A stretch of 64,000 bases of DNA from Effrenium voratum (lineage: Eukaryota; Sar; Dinophyceae; Suessiales; Symbiodiniaceae), in NCBI GenBank assembly GCA_963377175.1, contig CAUJNA010001857.1:502295-566294 (forward strand), given 5' to 3'. A program made the position numbers and the translations under genes. The notes under the pieces are model-generated. The model was not told the origin of the DNA and did not search any database. It saw nothing but the letters and a program-made list of their open reading frames with translations. Shown here one piece after another: positions 62,968-64,000 of this stretch. Each line of letters opens with the position of its first letter. Position 1 is the stretch's first letter.

Positions 62968-64000
62968 GCGCCCCGCCGGCCGGCCTCGCGAGCCTGCAGG
63001 ACACCATGGGCTTCACGCAGAGCCTGAGGACTGGAGGGGCCTGGATTGCAATGATCAAGGTACCCACTATTTGGGATGCAGTGCGGAGCCCTCGCTCGGA
63101 TCCCTCACTTCTTTTGGTCGAGAACTTTCGGACCGGGTCCCTCGCAAAACGACGCGCCGGACCAGGGAGAAACCTCGTTTTCTTTCATCCGAGCCCACCA
63201 TGATTTGTGGACCCCCCATTCCCGACATTTCGCAATGTTGGAGTCAGCAGCATCGATGGCAGCTGATCACAGCCAAAGCCTGGCCTGATCCCAATTTTCA
63301 TATCAACGAGAAGGAGGGCCAAGTATGTTTGATGGGGCTTCGTAGACTGGTGAGATCCACGAAGAATTTGGGGAAAGTTGCTTTATCTATCACCGATAAT
63401 CTCAGTTGCGCTTTGGCCTTTGAGAAGGGCCGATCCAGCTCCGGCCGCTTGAACTTTTTGTGCCGTCGGGCCGCCGCTTACCAGCTGGGAGGCAACATAC
63501 AGTGGCGACTTCGCCATATCCGGAGCGAGCTGAATGCGGCAGACAGGCCTAGCCGAATGTTTGGAAATCGAAGTGACGCATCTCCTTTGAAGACTGGTTT
63601 GGGATCTCATTCATGCAGTGTTGATGTTGATTCGCTGGGGTTATATGGCCACGTGCCGACCGGGAAGGACTTCCGACCTGAGACCCCTTTGTCAACATCG
63701 CGCACAGAGGACACGTTTGAAGCTAAGCCACCTATTTGTCTTGAGATATTTTCCGGGAGTGGTCACCTTTCCTTGGCGCTCAAGTCTCATGGTCTCCCAG
63801 TTCTGCCTGACATGGAGTGGGCAAAGGGTACAGAGTTCAACTTGCTCCGACAGAGCACCCAACAGGCAGTCCTACGACTCCTGGCATCAGGACGGGTCAG
63901 ATATGTTCATTTTGGCACCCCCTGCGGAGTTTTTAGCAGAGCTCGCCACAATTTGAAGAATTTCCGGACTGCGCGAAGACACGAATCAGAGGGTGTGGCA
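62846..64000 (+). CDS. RNase H and start of a cytosine-methyltransferase-like domain, 3' partial
   Basis: One frame is open from 62822 to the window end with no stop. RNase H starts at GDSSDMGYSLMVTQASHAEV (first catalytic Asp region, about 62867), continues with REALQDREKWRFI, SITDNLSCALAFEKGRSSSG (DN motif, about 63388) and ends with HIRSELNAADRPSRMFG. About 60 residues later CLEIFSGSGHLSLALKSHG (63737-63793) resembles the SAM-binding motif I of C5-cytosine methyltransferases (xxFxGxGg). YVHFGTPCGVFSRARHN (63902-63952) resembles their motif IV, with the catalytic Pro-Cys at 63920-63925. The rest of the domain is outside the window. A plain Rossmann-fold remnant without activity is the alternative. 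Confidence 0.75.

Larger units (their letters stand above)
59447..64000 (+). mobile_element. DIRS-like retroelement with methyltransferase-like domain, 3' incomplete
   Basis: Four successive + strand coding segments give the order small ORF, gag-like ORF, RT, RNase H, methyltransferase-like domain. The RNase H end (IRSELNAADRPSR) and the order RT-RNase H-methyltransferase resemble DIRS-type elements, which also carry a tyrosine recombinase. Any recombinase would lie past the window end. Base composition is balanced, unlike the neighbouring copia. Pol is broken by frameshifts near 62.40-62.45 and 62.83-62.87 kb. The left boundary is approximate. Confidence 0.75.

Overview
The window looks like nuclear DNA of a large-genome eukaryotic alga, most likely a dinoflagellate. 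The grounds are: almost no continuous genes over 64 kb; short GC-rich exon-like islands isolated in kilobases of non-coding DNA; an 11-bp minisatellite built on TTTAGGG (the plant/dinoflagellate telomere heptamer); a Ty1/copia element with a very A/C-rich sense strand; and a second retroelement that joins reverse transcriptase (RT), RNase H and a cytosine-methyltransferase-like domain, a combination reported before for dinoflagellate retrotransposons. No spliced-leader relic, rRNA or confident tRNA was seen. Species assignment is inference.

Layout. 1-6.7 kb: low-complexity DNA and several exon-like islands, three of which encode ankyrin-repeat peptides on the + strand. 6.7-15.6 kb: a large GC-rich satellite block made of a 22-bp unit with a constant half and a variable half. 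It is arranged in places in ~0.9-kb higher-order units and bounded on both sides by an unrelated ~24-bp repeat in opposite orientations. All long open frames here are by-products of a stop-free 22-bp repeat. 15.6-20.1 kb: non-coding. 20.2-22.8 kb: alternating blocks of a 20-bp repeat and the 11-bp TTTAGGG-containing repeat, with a ~0.5-kb segment duplicated. 22.8-53.2 kb: sparse DNA with scattered exon-like islands (coiled coil, possible kinesin end, others), microsatellites, a cluster of twelve GCGAAAG heptamers, a Pol III box-containing tRNA-like sequence, an AT-rich patch, and a dispersed ~60-bp module present at least ten times on both strands.

53.2-59.3 kb: a nearly full-length Ty1/copia retrotransposon on the + strand: primer-binding site, gag, zinc knuckle, protease, integrase, RT and RNase H. 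Its reading frame is broken by two in-frame TGA codons and about three frameshifts, although the catalytic motifs are intact. 59.4-64.0 kb: a second, DIRS-like retroelement on the + strand: a small putative membrane protein ORF, a gag-like ORF, an RT ORF joined to it by an ATGA overlap, RNase H, then the start of a methyltransferase-like domain that runs off the window. Two frameshifts break its pol.

Both elements look like dead or dying copies. The host-gene content can only be called as candidate exons, because intron boundaries cannot be proved from sequence alone.
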